Below, piece after piece: positions 11,501 through 19,422 of a stretch of DNA of 64,000 nt; the first letter of the stretch is position 1; each line of letters opens with the position of its first letter. Both the position numbers and the translations under genes were made by a program. Below the pieces are notes generated by a model that made no database searches, was not told where the DNA came from, and saw only the letters and a list, made by a program, of their open reading frames with translations. Source of the DNA: Deltaproteobacteria bacterium (GTDB taxonomy: Bacteria; Myxococcota_A; Polyangia; Polyangiales; Polyangiaceae); contig VGRJ01000013.1 of NCBI GenBank assembly GCA_016875405.1, forward strand, positions 1 through 64,000, in the 5' to 3' direction.

Positions 11501-14091
11501 AGCGCGGCGTCCGACGTCTTCAGCTTGGTCTCGTAGATCTCGCCCAGCTCATCGAGGAGCGCGACCTGCTCTGACGCGTCCTCCGCGTGAGCAAGCTTGA
11601 CCTCGAGGACCTGCGCGAGACCCTTTGGGTTGTTCGTCTCGCGATAAATCGGCACGAGCGCCACGGCTGCCGCCAGATGATTCTCATCGAGCGTAAGGAC
11701 CTTCTCGTAGGCCTTCGCTGCGCGGTCGGACTTTTCCTTCTTGCGGAGCCAGAGATCCGCGATCTTGAGGAGGAGGCCGACCTTCGCCCCGTCATCCTTC
11801 TCCTTCTGCTCCTGAGCCTCGATCGCTCGAATGAGCTCGTCCCACTTCCCGCTCTCCTCGAAGAGAACTTCGAGGTCGTCCCAGCGCTGGAGTGTGAGGA
11901 GACGCTTCTTGAGGTTCTCCTGAGCACGCCGGTCATCGGGCGTCAGCTCGAGCACGCGACGCCATGCCTCGGCGGCCCCGGCGTCGTCGTTGAGCTTCTC
12001 ACCCTGGATCTGGGCCAGCTTCTGCAGCTGATTGAGCTTCTCCTTCGCGTCCGTAAGAGAGTCCACGAGGTCGAGGAGGACAGCCGCGAGCTCCTGGAAC
12101 TCACGGGAGCGCTCGTAGAACGTCGCGAGGGAATCGAGGGCCTCGAGGTTCCCCGGCTCGAGTGCGCGAACCTGATTCCACAGGTCGATGCATAGCTGCG
12201 GCTTCTTGACCTTATCGGTCGCGAGCTTCGCCATTTCGGCGTAGCGCTTCGCGCGCTGAGCGACAGGCAACAGGTCTGCCTCTCCGCGCATCAGCTCGAT
12301 GAGCTTCTCCCAGTCGCGCCGCTTCTCGTAATACTCGCGGAGGTGGCTCCGCGCCGGGTTGTGGGTCGGGTCCGCGGCGAGGATTTGTTCGAAGCACTTC
12401 GCCGCCTCGGACGCGTTCGAGAACTTGAGGAAGATATCCGCCGCTTCCGCGTAGGCCCCGACCTTCTTCGTGACGTCGACGTAGGCCTCCGCGAGCTTGA
12501 CGAGCGTCTTGACGTGGTCGTGACTGCGCTTCGCTTTTTGCTGCTTGTCGGCCTCATCGAGGAGCTTCGCGATCAGCGCCGCGTCCTCGTCGGCGGGTGC
12601 GCTCTTCCCGGGCGACTCGACGGTCGCGGCCTTCGCGGGCTCCTCGGCCTTCGCGGGCTCCTCGGCCTTCGCGGGCTCCTCGGCCTTCGCGGGCTCCTCG
12701 GCCAACGCGGGCTCCTCGGCCTTCGCGGGCTCCTCGGCCTTCGCGGGCTCCTCGACCTTCGCGGGCTCCTCGGCCTTCGCGGGCTCCTCGGCGGCAACCC
12801 CCTCGCTCGAATCGAGCCCGCGCGTTGCCTCCAACCCGTCTAAGACGCTCTCGTCCTCGGCAACCGTCTCGAGGTCGACGTCGCCATCGAGCGTCATCAC
12901 CTCCTCAAGGTCCACCTCGGTCTCGTCGACCTTCGACGCTCTCGCCCCCTCATTCTCTTCCGAGACGCTCTTGCCAAGCTGGCGCTCGAAAGCCGCGAGC
13001 TCGGGATGGTCCGGCTGCGACGAAGCCAGCCGCGTAAACCACCTCCGCGCCGTCATCACGTCACCAAGCTGACGCCACGCGGTCTTTCCTGCCTCCGCGA
13101 GCACAAAGTCCGGACACGACGCCTTGGCCTCATCCCCCGCGGCGGCGAGAAGCGCCAACACGGCGCTCCAGTCGCCTCCCTGCTCGCCGACCTGATCGCG
13201 CAAGTAGACGTAGGAGACCGCGTCGCTGGGATTTGCGCGGAAGGCGTCCCCTAGCAGCGCCACGCCACGCTCGGAGTCCTGGTGCTGGGCCCAGCGCGCG
13301 CCGAACACGAACGCGAGGCGTCCGCGCTCGTCGTCACCCGTGCCGCTCAGGATCTCGCGCTGCTTCGAGGCGAGCTTCGCCGCCCTGACAGAGGCGTCGG
13401 GGTCATCCTCCGCCGCGCTGATGAACAACCCCTCGTAGAGCGCAGCGGCGCTCAAGTTGGCCGGGTCGGCCTGGTACGCGTCGAGCAGCAGCTCCTCGGT
13501 CTGGTCCGCGCTCCCGTAGCGACGCGCGAGCCGGGCCGCGCGCAGCAGGAGGCGCACGCGAGACGAGAGGTCCGACTGGTCGAACGACTCCGCGAGCAGC
13601 TCGTCGACGCGGTCTTGGAACGCGCCCTCGTCGACCGTTAGGTCCTCGAGGGCCACCATTGCCTCGTAGGCAAAATCATCGCTCTCCGACGCCTGCTGGT
13701 AAGCCTCGAGCGCGGCATCGTACTGACCGAGATCCTGAAGCGCATCGCCGAGGTCGAGGAGGATGCGGCCCCGCAGCGCGTCCGAAGCCGTCTCGAGGCT
13801 CCGGCGCAAGACGGTCTCGACCATCTTGATCCGACCGAGGCCGAGATAGATGTCGCGAGCCTCGAGCAGAGGCTCAACCGCCTCCGGCTTCGATTTCCAA
13901 GCGGCCTGGAAGTAGCGAAGCGCTCGCGCCCCCTGAAGCAGCTGACCGTTGAGAACCCGCCCGAGTCGCAACAAATAATCCGACCTCGCAGCGACGTCTT
14001 GCTCGGCATCCGCCGCAGCTTCGAGCGCCTCCGCGAGCGCGGCCCAATCCAGCGTGTTCTCGAGTTGTTCCAGTCGTTGCTTCAGGTCCAT
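2542..14091 (-). CDS. gltI: Giant 3849-aa TPR-repeat protein without signal peptide; candidate GltI/AgmK-like gliding motility protein
   Basis: Single ORF of 11.55 kb with dozens of TPR-like modules (...[21 protein letters not shown]..); size, cytoplasmic prediction and position in a glt-like cluster. Confidence 0.75.
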   Translation of the reverse strand: MDLKQRLEQLENTLDWAALAEALEAAADAEQDVAARSDYLLRLGRVLNGQLLQGARALRYFQAAWKSKPEAVEPLLEARDIYLGLGRIKMVETVLRRSLETASDALRGRILLDLGDALQDLGQYDAALEAYQQASESDDFAYEAMVALEDLTVDEGAFQDRVDELLAESFDQSDLSSRVRLLLRAARLARRYGSADQTEELLLDAYQADPANLSAAALYEGLFISAAEDDPDASVRAAKLASKQREILSGTGDDERGRLAFVFGARWAQHQDSERGVALLGDAFRANPSDAVSYVYLRDQVGEQGGDWSAVLALLAAAGDEAKASCPDFVLAEAGKTAWRQLGDVMTARRWFTRLASSQPDHPELAAFERQLGKSVSEENEGARASKVDETEVDLEEVMTLDGDVDLETVAEDESVLDGLEATRGLDSSEGVAAEEPAKAEEPAKVEEPAKAEEPAKAEEPALAEEPAKAEEPAKAEEPAKAEEPAKAATVESPGKSAPADEDAALIAKLLDEADKQQKAKRSHDHVKTLVKLAEAYVDVTKKVGAYAEAADIFLKFSNASEAAKCFEQILAADPTHNPARSHLREYYEKRRDWEKLIELMRGEADLLPVAQRAKRYAEMAKLATDKVKKPQLCIDLWNQVRALEPGNLEALDSLATFYERSREFQELAAVLLDLVDSLTDAKEKLNQLQKLAQIQGEKLNDDAGAAEAWRRVLELTPDDRRAQENLKKRLLTLQRWDDLEVLFEESGKWDELIRAIEAQEQKEKDDGAKVGLLLKIADLWLRKKEKSDRAAKAYEKVLTLDENHLAAAVALVPIYRETNNPKGLAQVLEVKLAHAEDASEQVALLDELGEIYETKLKTSDAALARYLRAFALSRRLESGDSAERVARATKDWAPLVAAYRDALEGLLSQEDAVALRLRLGRVLLEEVGSIDDALIQYRAVYELDPNNLQALEALERLYRETKRHAELLEVYEKQRQFAGTPEAQARVLRGIATMQETELGQPESAIESLLQILELNGSDRDALEALDRLYFARGEWSEYVGVVRRRLEGDLDEGQVVDLKVRLGEALEKHLEDPGGAVESYREVLVIEPDEVRAREALERLVDHADLGHEVAKVLADVYEARADHAKLVSVLQKLVHGETDASRRVGMLRRIAAVAGDHLRDDAAAFAAAARALVEQPDGEDIHAEVRRFAQSGDRWTALAQIYSEVASAVTEAALARTYWFRLAGIQEQLGAVDDAAKSFEKTLDLDPTDSEALDALELLFTNHERGNDVIGVLRRRLELAQKDGDRETLLTQVATIYDAQLGQPDNAIGAYLEILAFDDRSQVALRALDRLYERQERNAELAGNIEQQIKAAETEDFEISLMLRLGKLQEMKLGLVPAAVETYRQILERRPNHEGALAALEGLGARPELEIEVAETLGPLYRAAGNYAKLVGVYEIQVRRAEDPARAVELLLEMAQLYEDAASDPSAAFDVLVRALEFEPGAPLIQEGLQRLAGATRRFADLTAVYEGQAAKQADKDLAIALLATSASILQHQLGATDRAVATYRRILELDPTQISAVEALEFIFQQSDRNEELSVALQQRAALLTNLELQKAALYEAAALEEEVLGRIDAAIAVYRRVLELDADDLRSLDVLTRLFLGLERWQDLLAVLAKRAELLFEPVERKRVLYQSAAVYERELGDVRNAIDTYQRILELDPDDLDALGRLDALYQEAQDWPELLNVLQRQAELAADPREASAYQFRIAEIYEKRLDDVVRALDLYRDLVGRDPSHGPTLSALDALSRGAQEPVVAAQILEPLYQSMGDWPRLVAVLEVQIARADDAYARIELLTRVAQIHEDAIGDHGAAFDTYSRAIAIDAGSDDLLAHYERLASVASRWAELAALYGRQLAALPAEEPARFVELALRLARIYEEQLESWDHAINRYEAVLERDQDNAQATAALDRLYELTERWPALAAILAREAAAGTADALTFKLRLAHVQQSRLGDVGLAVDTFGEILSDDPNHEAALGALEGLFNAGYEQLRIAAILEPHYDATGQFDYLASVFEAVLAHTSDPAERLLQFHRLAELHEQRVGVPGAALAVYIRALAEAPSDERVLAELERLAGMVEGGWEHLANAYADVLAQRTEPALQQVLGKRLARVFEEELADLQRAVETYAYVLSVVPLELDCLENLDRLYTAHGHAAPLAAVLEQRVETVEDAFAKIEFLGRLGELYEVHLAPHDPRHYEDAIRVYRVIVEELDPQNENGQTALERIYGQAQRWPELYGVYECQLANAGGDFEKGELTAKMARIVGGGLGDLRKAIELWRRVLELKGEDGEALGALSELYEQTSQWAELADVLERHLANVFDEREHVAVLLRRARLYSSQLRRDDLALDDYARVLEFDFANLDALFAISEITRRRYHGEVPHESRGNSTELLASLHQIADRAAQVLPAEHLLALYRELATLHQLDVSQRREAIDAWRRFLEVDPRDFDAMAQLESLLRADGAWRDVAELKSSRARALGSVQEQLGEYLGVAEIWSDRVGDADGATTAYEAVLQLDPANDVAYAALERLHKTAERWESLVELYVARVETREDVSEQTSLLRKVARVSEDRLSDLGQAYDSLETAFALDVMDDETVARLEALTATTKRWPNLIQTATGLLDQATDRRLQVSLCLRLAKWYGENLDRQDYAQPFYARVQELEPNNVQVRRQAASYLRKQGDWRGAGQRLEEALAFATRDTDRAAILTDVGDLLEKFAGQPEQGVARFERAVEADPTYLPALDALERVYESRGQTHDLVAVLEKKLKALKDPEKVSDTRMRVGALFEGTLGSPEKAVALYRSVLEHDAANAQAIRGLERVFTATRRWADMLEVLEMHLDVPSTERERADVLMQIASLQEEEFRKPDLAAVRLEQVVDIDPTNIPAFEALARCYQKQQQWHELIACLDRFVQMVADRQKKIQLLTWQGQVHADHLQDHVRAMDAYIAIIDMDPHQIGALESLAKLYERMDDPANAIDCMVRVAELTTDGSQRVEAFYRIGRQLEEKLGDRTQARARFEQALDLNPYHLPTLAAMRAIAVSEADWYHATRYLETEQQYTESPRLRAKLLVELGRIRGEMMEQPEAGLQSYQLANQIDPDNEDAALPLARAYVERKAFAEAEPLTDLLEKKAPSKERELQVELFLLHGRVELELGKGAEALRAFAAAQRGDITNRDAIRGLGDANYLVRDWAGALTNYQKVLTALSDDEMTLRAEVLYKLGCVKREQGQARQAINNFEKALQLEPSHRATLEALASIHAAEDDWAQSCAYRQLIIDNVFDGEERFNLYLELSDLWDGRVGDAVQALAAMEQAVAIRPEDHQLQHRLLTLYQKTKRWHDVVQTLQRIAEGDPNSQRRARYMFTMAQVFRDKLEEPYLAVEHFDKALDLHPELVDAFQRIDKVLSGLGDWAKLERAYRKMIHRVRGKGDAEFEYGLFHALGLIYRDRLQDYHKASEAFRGALDVKPDAVEDRIMLAELAVHTGDASKALEQYQSLLEKDALNVDAYRSIYTLHLQQQSYDAAWCVAGVLAFMGRANEEEQRFYEDWRPQDIAPLQGMLDGTLWAEHLFHKDEDPHIGRIFEAVAPAALKAKLADLTARNQRPALPDQLRQDPATSQLPLAKTFFWAAKALGLQAPQLYARTDQPGLLTAVPNMPLSTVAGQVALQGVAPLERAFVCGKHLAMYRSEHLIKTLFPTVTELTVLLFGAVRLVAQLPAPPEYANQVQATTQGLGQHIEPMQREALKVAVSDFMKAGARANIKRWAQAVETTAARAGLLLSGDLAIARTVIVSEQQIPGDLTPQERLKELMLFAASEDYARLRKTLGLNIKTE
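12629..12790 (-). repeat. 18-bp in-frame minisatellite, about 9 copies, encoding (EEPAKA)n linker within the giant TPR protein
   Basis: Repeated unit gccttcgcgggctcctcg (plus strand); protein [36 protein letters not shown]... Confidence 0.95.
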
Positions 14092-14177
14092 GGTCTCTCG
14101 GCAGCGTCTCGTGTCGACGCTGGTTTTCTATCAGGTCTTACGGTCACGCTGGCCCCGCGCCACCGCGCGGCGGCGCC

Positions 14178-15134
14178 TCAGTTTCCTGGCCCGTTGAGCT
14201 TCTGGATCACTGTGTTTGCTTGCTCACATTCCTTGCGGTACTTCGCCGCATCCTTCGTGCAAGCGCGAGCCGTGAACCCCTTCAACCTTGCGAGCGCCTC
14301 CGCCTTCTTCGGCGGATTGACCTTCCCGTACGCCATACCGAGGTTGAAGAGCAGCGAGGGGTCGCCCTCGTCGAGCTCACGAGCCTTCTCGAGCGACTTG
14401 ACCGCCTTGTCGGTCTCGTTGCGCTCTCCGTAGACCTGCGACAGCAGGGTGTAGACCTGAACGAGGCGCTTGTCCTTCGGGTCACCCATTTCCACCGCTG
14501 CGATGAGGAGCTGTTCCGCCTCTTTCAGGTAATCGAGCAGAATGTAACGATTCGCCAGCTCTGTGTAGTGGTTGAGCGCGCACTCGATGGCGGGATCGTC
14601 CACACACTTCTTCGCCATATCGCCCAAGTCGGCAGGGCGCTTCTCGATGGCTTCGTGTCCACGCTGCAGAGCCTTCTGCTCGTCGTCCGCGTAGTAATGA
14701 GCATCGGCAAGATGAGCGAGGCAGCGGTCATCGTTGGGGTCTTGCTCGACGCACTTGGTGTAAGGGTCGATGGCATCGCTCCACTTCGCGGTCCCCTTCT
14801 CGGGCTTCTTTGCTTGCATCTCGATGGCCAAGCCGAGCTCGAACCAGTAGTTGGCGAACTTGGGTGCCTTCGCTGCGGCCCGCTGTAGCGTCGACTGAGC
14901 TTTCTCCCAGTCCTCCTTCTTGCGGTATGCCTTGGCGAGTTTGTAGAGGATGAGGTGATTATCGTCCAGCTTCACTGCCTCTTCGTACTTCTGGATCGCG
15001 TCGCTCGGGTTGGCATCGACCATCACGTCGCCCTTGTTCGCGAGGATGACGGCCTCCTGCTTGTTGCGGTTGCAGCCGATCGACATCACGCTGGCGACCA
15101 GCGCAAACCCAGTGACGATTGAACGAAGTTTCAT
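14178..15134 (-). CDS. TPR-repeat lipoprotein (319 aa)
   Basis: MKLRSIVTGFALVASVMSIGCNRNKQEA lipobox; TPR motifs (AKAYRKKEDWEKAQSTLQRAAAKAPKFANYWFELG). Confidence 0.8.
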   Translation of the reverse strand: MKLRSIVTGFALVASVMSIGCNRNKQEAVILANKGDVMVDANPSDAIQKYEEAVKLDDNHLILYKLAKAYRKKEDWEKAQSTLQRAAAKAPKFANYWFELGLAIEMQAKKPEKGTAKWSDAIDPYTKCVEQDPNDDRCLAHLADAHYYADDEQKALQRGHEAIEKRPADLGDMAKKCVDDPAIECALNHYTELANRYILLDYLKEAEQLLIAAVEMGDPKDKRLVQVYTLLSQVYGERNETDKAVKSLEKARELDEGDPSLLFNLGMAYGKVNPPKKAEALARLKGFTARACTKDAAKYRKECEQANTVIQKLNGPGN

Positions 15135-15180
15135 CGAGCCCTTCACCTCTCCTACGCCCAAGAAAATGCGGCGAGGAACC

Positions 15181-15199
15181 GCGAGGATAGTGTCCTCGC
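15181..15199. promoter_or_regulatory. Perfect inverted repeat GCGAGGA-N5-TCCTCGC upstream of the TPR lipoprotein
   Basis: gcgaggatagtgtcctcgc, 7-bp perfect arms, 46 bp upstream of the ATG. Confidence 0.4.
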
Positions 15200-15307
15200 T
15201 CCGCTGAAGTCCAGCGCTTCTCGTGCGTCTCGAGCGCTCGCAACGGGGCCTTGATCGCGTCCACGTCCGACACGAGTCCAAGCACGACCGACGCCACCAA
15301 AGACAAC

Positions 15308-15337
15308 GCCCCCGGACCTCTTCGAGGCCCGAGGGCG
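15308..15337 (-). terminator. Candidate hairpin terminator downstream of the FHA/AgmX-PglI gene
   Basis: gcccccggacctc-ttc-gaggcccgagggc, 13-bp stem with two imperfect positions, followed on the minus strand by GCGTTGTCTTT. Confidence 0.45.
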
Positions 15338-15352
15338 CTTCGGCGTCGCGTG

Positions 15353-15447
15353 CTCAGCCTGGGCTGGACGACTCAGCTTGGACTGAACGACTCAGCTTGG
15401 ACTGAACGACTCAGCTTGGACTGAACGACTCAGCTTGGGCTGAACGA
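15353..15447. repeat. 19-bp tandem repeat (cgactcagcttggactgaa, about 4-5 copies) overlapping the stop codon of the FHA/AgmX-PglI gene
   Basis: Repeated ...gactcagcttggactgaac... read directly; last copy contains the codons and TGA of ...SFSPS*. Confidence 0.9.
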
Positions 15448-17430
15448 GATCGGGTACGTCACTCGAACGACGCCGCCTTCCGGCGTCGGGAAGGCGAGCC
15501 CGTAGAAGGCGCGCGTGACGCAGCTCACGACGCCCGAGTCAGGGAGCCCGCCACCGCCGCCGACGTTCGACACGCTGCCGTCGCGACCAATCACGAACGT
15601 GACGGCCACCGTACCCTGAAGGTTGGGGTTGTTGCGAAGGCCGTTCTCGTAGCAGAGACGGAAGCGACCAAAGTTTTGGCGAACAATGCGCTGGATGACT
15701 TCGGGCGGCAGGCGACCGCTCACGCTCGTCGCGCCCATTCGCACCTGCGGAGGCTTCGCCCGGTGCGACCCGGAGAGCCGACCGTGGCCTGAGCCGAATC
15801 CCTGCCCAGTGCCCGTGCCGGCACCATGCCCGATCGTGCCGATGCTCCCGAGGCCGATACCTTCACCTCGACCACCGCCACCTTCACCGATGCCGGTAAG
15901 GCCAAGGCCGCCGGCGCCGAAGGACTCGCCAATCGCATCGCCCCACATGTTGCCGCGAGCGCTCAGCGGGTCATTGCCGAGAGAGTCATCGCGTCCCCAC
16001 GGCGCAGTCGGCGCGTCCGGATCGCCGCCCGCACCCGAATTGAGGAGGCCGATCATACCGAACTCGGCAGCGTCACGAAGCGCCGCCTGCCGGGCGATAT
16101 GGGGGTCGGTGTTGCTCTCGGGTCCAGCGACACCGTACCGGTTGCCGCTCTGCTTCGAGTTGGGGTTGCCCATCGACCCCTCCTCGCCCTTCGCGCGAGT
16201 TCCCGTGCCGCCCTCCTTGTTGTCGGCGTTCGACTCCGCCACTTCCTCGGCGGGCTTCTCCTCGAGCTCCTTCTCCGCGGCCGACTCGAGGTAGTGCGAG
16301 ATGAGGAAGCGCTGCTCGTCGTTGACCTCATCCGCCGAGGTCGAGTTGAGATCGGGAGTGAACATCGCGGTCGCGGCGAGGAAGCCGCCGATGCCGACGC
16401 CAGCCCCGAGGACGTAGAGGATCGCAGATCCCGTGATGAACGCCGCAAGCGACGCCGCCGCGACGACCTTCTTGCCGCTCGCGACACCGCTGATCTCGAA
16501 CACGAGATCCCGCACCTCGAGGTGCACGACGGTCCCGTTGCCGATCGAGATCCGTGCGTTCGCAGAGACAGGCGCCTTCGGAAGGTTTGCACCCGCCTCT
16601 ACCCAGCCCGTCGCCGTCGGCGGAACGACCACCGAACCGGACTCGATGAGGGTGAGGCGCGACGAGCCGAGCTTCTCGGCGGGGAGCGGGAAATCGACGG
16701 TGCCGCCCTTCCCCTCGGCTTCGCCCACGGTGAACGAACGGTTGGTCGAAATGTGTGAGACGTGCAGGAGATTTCGGCCCCAGAGCACGCGGATCTCGAA
16801 CGCAGAAGCCGCAGACTCCACTTCGTCGGAGCGAACCGGTGCCCCGCCCTTCAGCAGCTGGTACTCGTACGAGCCCTCCGCCGCATTCGCAAAGCGGTCG
16901 CCACCGTGTCCATATCCGTGTGCGCCGTGCGCGCTACGCGCAGGCGACGACGCGAATGGATTCGGTACCGTCGCCGCAGGAGTAGCGGCGAAGGGGTTGC
17001 TCATCGCGGGCGGCGGGGCCGCGGCAAACGGATTGCTCGCGACTGGCGGAGCCGCTGCGGCGAACGGGTTCGAAGCTTGGCTCGCAGGAGCCGCGGGGGC
17101 TGCCTCGACCTGCGAGGCAACCGGCTGCACGCTCTCGAGAACGAGCAGGGTCGCGCCGACTTGCACCTGGTCCCCCTGCTGGAGCTTGCACTTGTTCACT
17201 CGAGTGCCGTTCACCAGCGTGCCCGAGTCGCTGCCGAGGTCGATGAGGGTCACCTCGTCCTGGACCTCGATCACCGCATGGACCCGCCCAGCCTGCTCGT
17301 CATCAACCCGCAGGTGGTTCTTCGGATCCTTGCCGACCTTCATCACGCTCTCCGCCACCGTCTCGCGGCGGATAAGCTGCTCACCCTGATAAAACGCGAA
17401 CGTGAGCGCGAACTTCTGCTTGCCTTCCAT
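15430..17430 (-). CDS. gltG: FHA domain protein with TM segment and AgmX/PglI C-terminal (TonB-like) domain; candidate GltG/PglI
   Basis: N-terminal FHA (GKDPKNHLRVDDEQAGRVHAVIE..DLGSDSGTLVNGTRV), NPFA-repeat linker, central TM, C-terminal RIVRQNFGRFRLCYENGLRNNPNLQGTVAVTFVIGRDGSV. Confidence 0.85.
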   Translation of the reverse strand: MEGKQKFALTFAFYQGEQLIRRETVAESVMKVGKDPKNHLRVDDEQAGRVHAVIEVQDEVTLIDLGSDSGTLVNGTRVNKCKLQQGDQVQVGATLLVLESVQPVASQVEAAPAAPASQASNPFAAAAPPVASNPFAAAPPPAMSNPFAATPAATVPNPFASSPARSAHGAHGYGHGGDRFANAAEGSYEYQLLKGGAPVRSDEVESAASAFEIRVLWGRNLLHVSHISTNRSFTVGEAEGKGGTVDFPLPAEKLGSSRLTLIESGSVVVPPTATGWVEAGANLPKAPVSANARISIGNGTVVHLEVRDLVFEISGVASGKKVVAAASLAAFITGSAILYVLGAGVGIGGFLAATAMFTPDLNSTSADEVNDEQRFLISHYLESAAEKELEEKPAEEVAESNADNKEGGTGTRAKGEEGSMGNPNSKQSGNRYGVAGPESNTDPHIARQAALRDAAEFGMIGLLNSGAGGDPDAPTAPWGRDDSLGNDPLSARGNMWGDAIGESFGAGGLGLTGIGEGGGGRGEGIGLGSIGTIGHGAGTGTGQGFGSGHGRLSGSHRAKPPQVRMGATSVSGRLPPEVIQRIVRQNFGRFRLCYENGLRNNPNLQGTVAVTFVIGRDGSVSNVGGGGGLPDSGVVSCVTRAFYGLAFPTPEGGVVRVTYPISFSPS

Positions 17431-17451
17431 GGCGATACTCCAGCCGATTCG

Positions 17452-17724
17452 TCAGAGTTGTTCGACGGACTTCAGCATCTCGGGGACGAACGACGTGCGC
17501 GGGCGGATGAGCGTCCGTCGCACCGGCCCGGGACGCACCCGGATCGTCGCATCGGTCGGGCCAAAGCCGCCCGCCGAGAGCGGATCGTCCGCGAACTCGT
17601 AGCCGTACCCTTCGCCGTCCCCGGCGTCAGAGGACTTCACGCCCTGCGCGCTGGCCGCCGACGAGACGAGGAAGGCGCCACCCGCGAGGGTCAACGCAAG
17701 CGCGAAACGTGCAACTGAATTCAT
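17452..17724 (-). CDS. Small exported protein of unknown function (90 aa) within the glt-like cluster
   Basis: Signal peptide MNSVARFALALTLAGGAFLVSSAASAQG; start 40 nt downstream of a strong promoter-like element. Confidence 0.75.
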   Translation of the reverse strand: MNSVARFALALTLAGGAFLVSSAASAQGVKSSDAGDGEGYGYEFADDPLSAGGFGPTDATIRVRPGPVRRTLIRPRTSFVPEMLKSVEQL

Positions 17725-17725
17725 G

Positions 17726-17772
17726 GTACAGCCCTCTTGTAAAATTCCGACGAGATTACAGTCCCATTGTAA
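17726..17772 (-). promoter_or_regulatory. Two 17-bp dyads KTACA-N7-TGTAA (17726-17742 and 17756-17772), the second overlapping a -10 box
   Basis: gtaca-gccctct-tgtaa and ttaca-gtcccat-tgtaa, 30 bp apart start to start, 13/17 identical. Confidence 0.5.
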
Positions 17773-17794
17773 CTGGAGCCATCCGTCCGGTCAA
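17766..17794 (-). promoter_or_regulatory. Sigma70-like promoter TTGACC-N17-TACAAT for the small protein and downstream genes
   Basis: Minus strand ttgacc at 17794-17789, tacaat at 17771-17766. Confidence 0.65.
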
Positions 17795-17883
17795 TCCTTC
17801 GCTTCCCACGCTGACGTGACGTGGGCAGCGACGCGATACGCGGAGTAGGACATCGGCGACCAGCTCCTGGTTCCCAAAATGTT

Positions 17884-19404
17884 TTAGTTCGGAGCTGGGG
17901 CCGGGGCCGCCGGGTCAGCGGGCGTGGCGGCCGAACCTCCCGCCGGGGCTGCGGAACTTTCCGCAGGGGCCGCTGCCGCATCCGGAGCGGGCGCAGGCGG
18001 CGGGTTCTTCGACGCGGCCGCGTTCTCCTTGATGACCGCGACGATGTCGTCGATGTCCTTCATGCGCTCCTGAGCGCGCTTGATGGCACTGGCGTATTCG
18101 TCCTTTCCAGTCGCCTTCTCGATGAACTGCTTCAGCAGGTTCTTCGACTCCTGGTAGACCGGCTCAGCCTTCGCACCTTCGAGGGTCTTGGTCTTGAACT
18201 CCTCGGTCAGGATCGCTTCGTTGTAGTAGGTCTCGGGTCGAGCACCGTCGAGCCTGCGCGCCTCGGCGAGCTCCTTCTGTGCCTTGGCGAGCATCGCGTC
18301 GAAGTTCACGTCCGTGATGAGACCACGGTACGCAAGCGCCAAGCCGAGGTGCGCCTCGTAGTCGCTCGGGCGAAGGCCAATGGCCGCAATGTACGCCTTC
18401 GCCGCCTCCTCGAACCCGCGGAACTGAAGGTTGACGGCCGCGTAGTTCATGTGCGCCTCGAAAAACTTCGAGTCCAGCTGGCGAGCCTTCCCGAAGGACT
18501 GCGCGGCCTGCGAGAGATCCCCAAGCTCGGACGAGATCAGACCCATCGTGTTGTAGACGGGCGCGTAATTCGGGTTCTTGCGGATGGCCTGCGAACACAC
18601 GAGCTGAGCGAGCTCGAGGGCCTGTGAGTCCGCCTTGCGCTCGTCCTCACCAGCCGTCTTGACGGCCGCACGGCGCGCCCACTTCGGGAGCTTCGCAGCC
18701 TGCTGCGCTTTTTTCTTCGCGCTCTCGAGGTAGTACACCGCGAGCTGATTGAAGGCAGGCATGAAGCCATCGTTGATGGCGAGCGAGCGCTGCAGGTTCA
18801 ACTTCGCGCGAGCGAAATCGTCATCGCCGTCATCATCCTTCACTGCGTTGTCGCGCATCATCTGCAGCATCGCGAGGTGAACGAGTGCTTCCTCGTTCTT
18901 AAAGTCGGCGTCCCCAATCGCCTGCTGCATCTGGTTGATCGCGTCGTCGACCTCCTTCTGGTTCGACATGACGAACTTGTAGAGCGCCACCTGAACGCGC
19001 GCGCGGTGAAACTTAGGATTTTTCGAGAGGATCTCCTCGAACACCTCCTTTGCCTTCGCGTCGTTCTTGCAGCGCTGATACGAGACGCCGGCATTGTAGC
19101 GAGCCTCGAAGAATTCCCCGCCTGAGAGTTGGCGGGAGGCGTCCTCGAAGCGCTTCGCGGCCGACTCGCACGTCGCATCCGTCCAGTCGCCCGCAGCGTC
19201 ATGAGACGCGAGGTCGATGACCGCCTTCTTGAAGTCCTCAGCGGCTTCCTTGTTGATGACCTTGCCGTCCTGCGTCTTCACGACGGACCCCGTGACAGGA
19301 TCCTTGACGACGTCCTGCTGCCCGGCGCCGGCGCCACCGCACGCGACGAGCAGGGAGGACGCGAGCAGGGCGACGAGAGATGACTTGATGTTTTTCATGG
19401 CCAT
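17884..19404 (-). CDS. gltE: TPR-repeat lipoprotein (506 aa); candidate GltE/AglT
   Basis: MAMKNIKSSLVALLASSLLVACGG lipobox, TPR repeats, Ala/Pro-rich tail; position between GltD-like and GltG-like genes. Confidence 0.75.
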   Translation of the reverse strand: MAMKNIKSSLVALLASSLLVACGGAGAGQQDVVKDPVTGSVVKTQDGKVINKEAAEDFKKAVIDLASHDAAGDWTDATCESAAKRFEDASRQLSGGEFFEARYNAGVSYQRCKNDAKAKEVFEEILSKNPKFHRARVQVALYKFVMSNQKEVDDAINQMQQAIGDADFKNEEALVHLAMLQMMRDNAVKDDDGDDDFARAKLNLQRSLAINDGFMPAFNQLAVYYLESAKKKAQQAAKLPKWARRAAVKTAGEDERKADSQALELAQLVCSQAIRKNPNYAPVYNTMGLISSELGDLSQAAQSFGKARQLDSKFFEAHMNYAAVNLQFRGFEEAAKAYIAAIGLRPSDYEAHLGLALAYRGLITDVNFDAMLAKAQKELAEARRLDGARPETYYNEAILTEEFKTKTLEGAKAEPVYQESKNLLKQFIEKATGKDEYASAIKRAQERMKDIDDIVAVIKENAAASKNPPPAPAPDAAAAPAESSAAPAGGSAATPADPAAPAPAPN

Positions 19405-19422
19405 GGATTCCTCGATGCCGCC

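Noticed and set aside
2542-14091. Giant ORF as an NRPS/PKS or adhesin
   Set aside because: No adenylation, KS or secretion motifs; whole length is TPR-like helical repeat without signal peptide.
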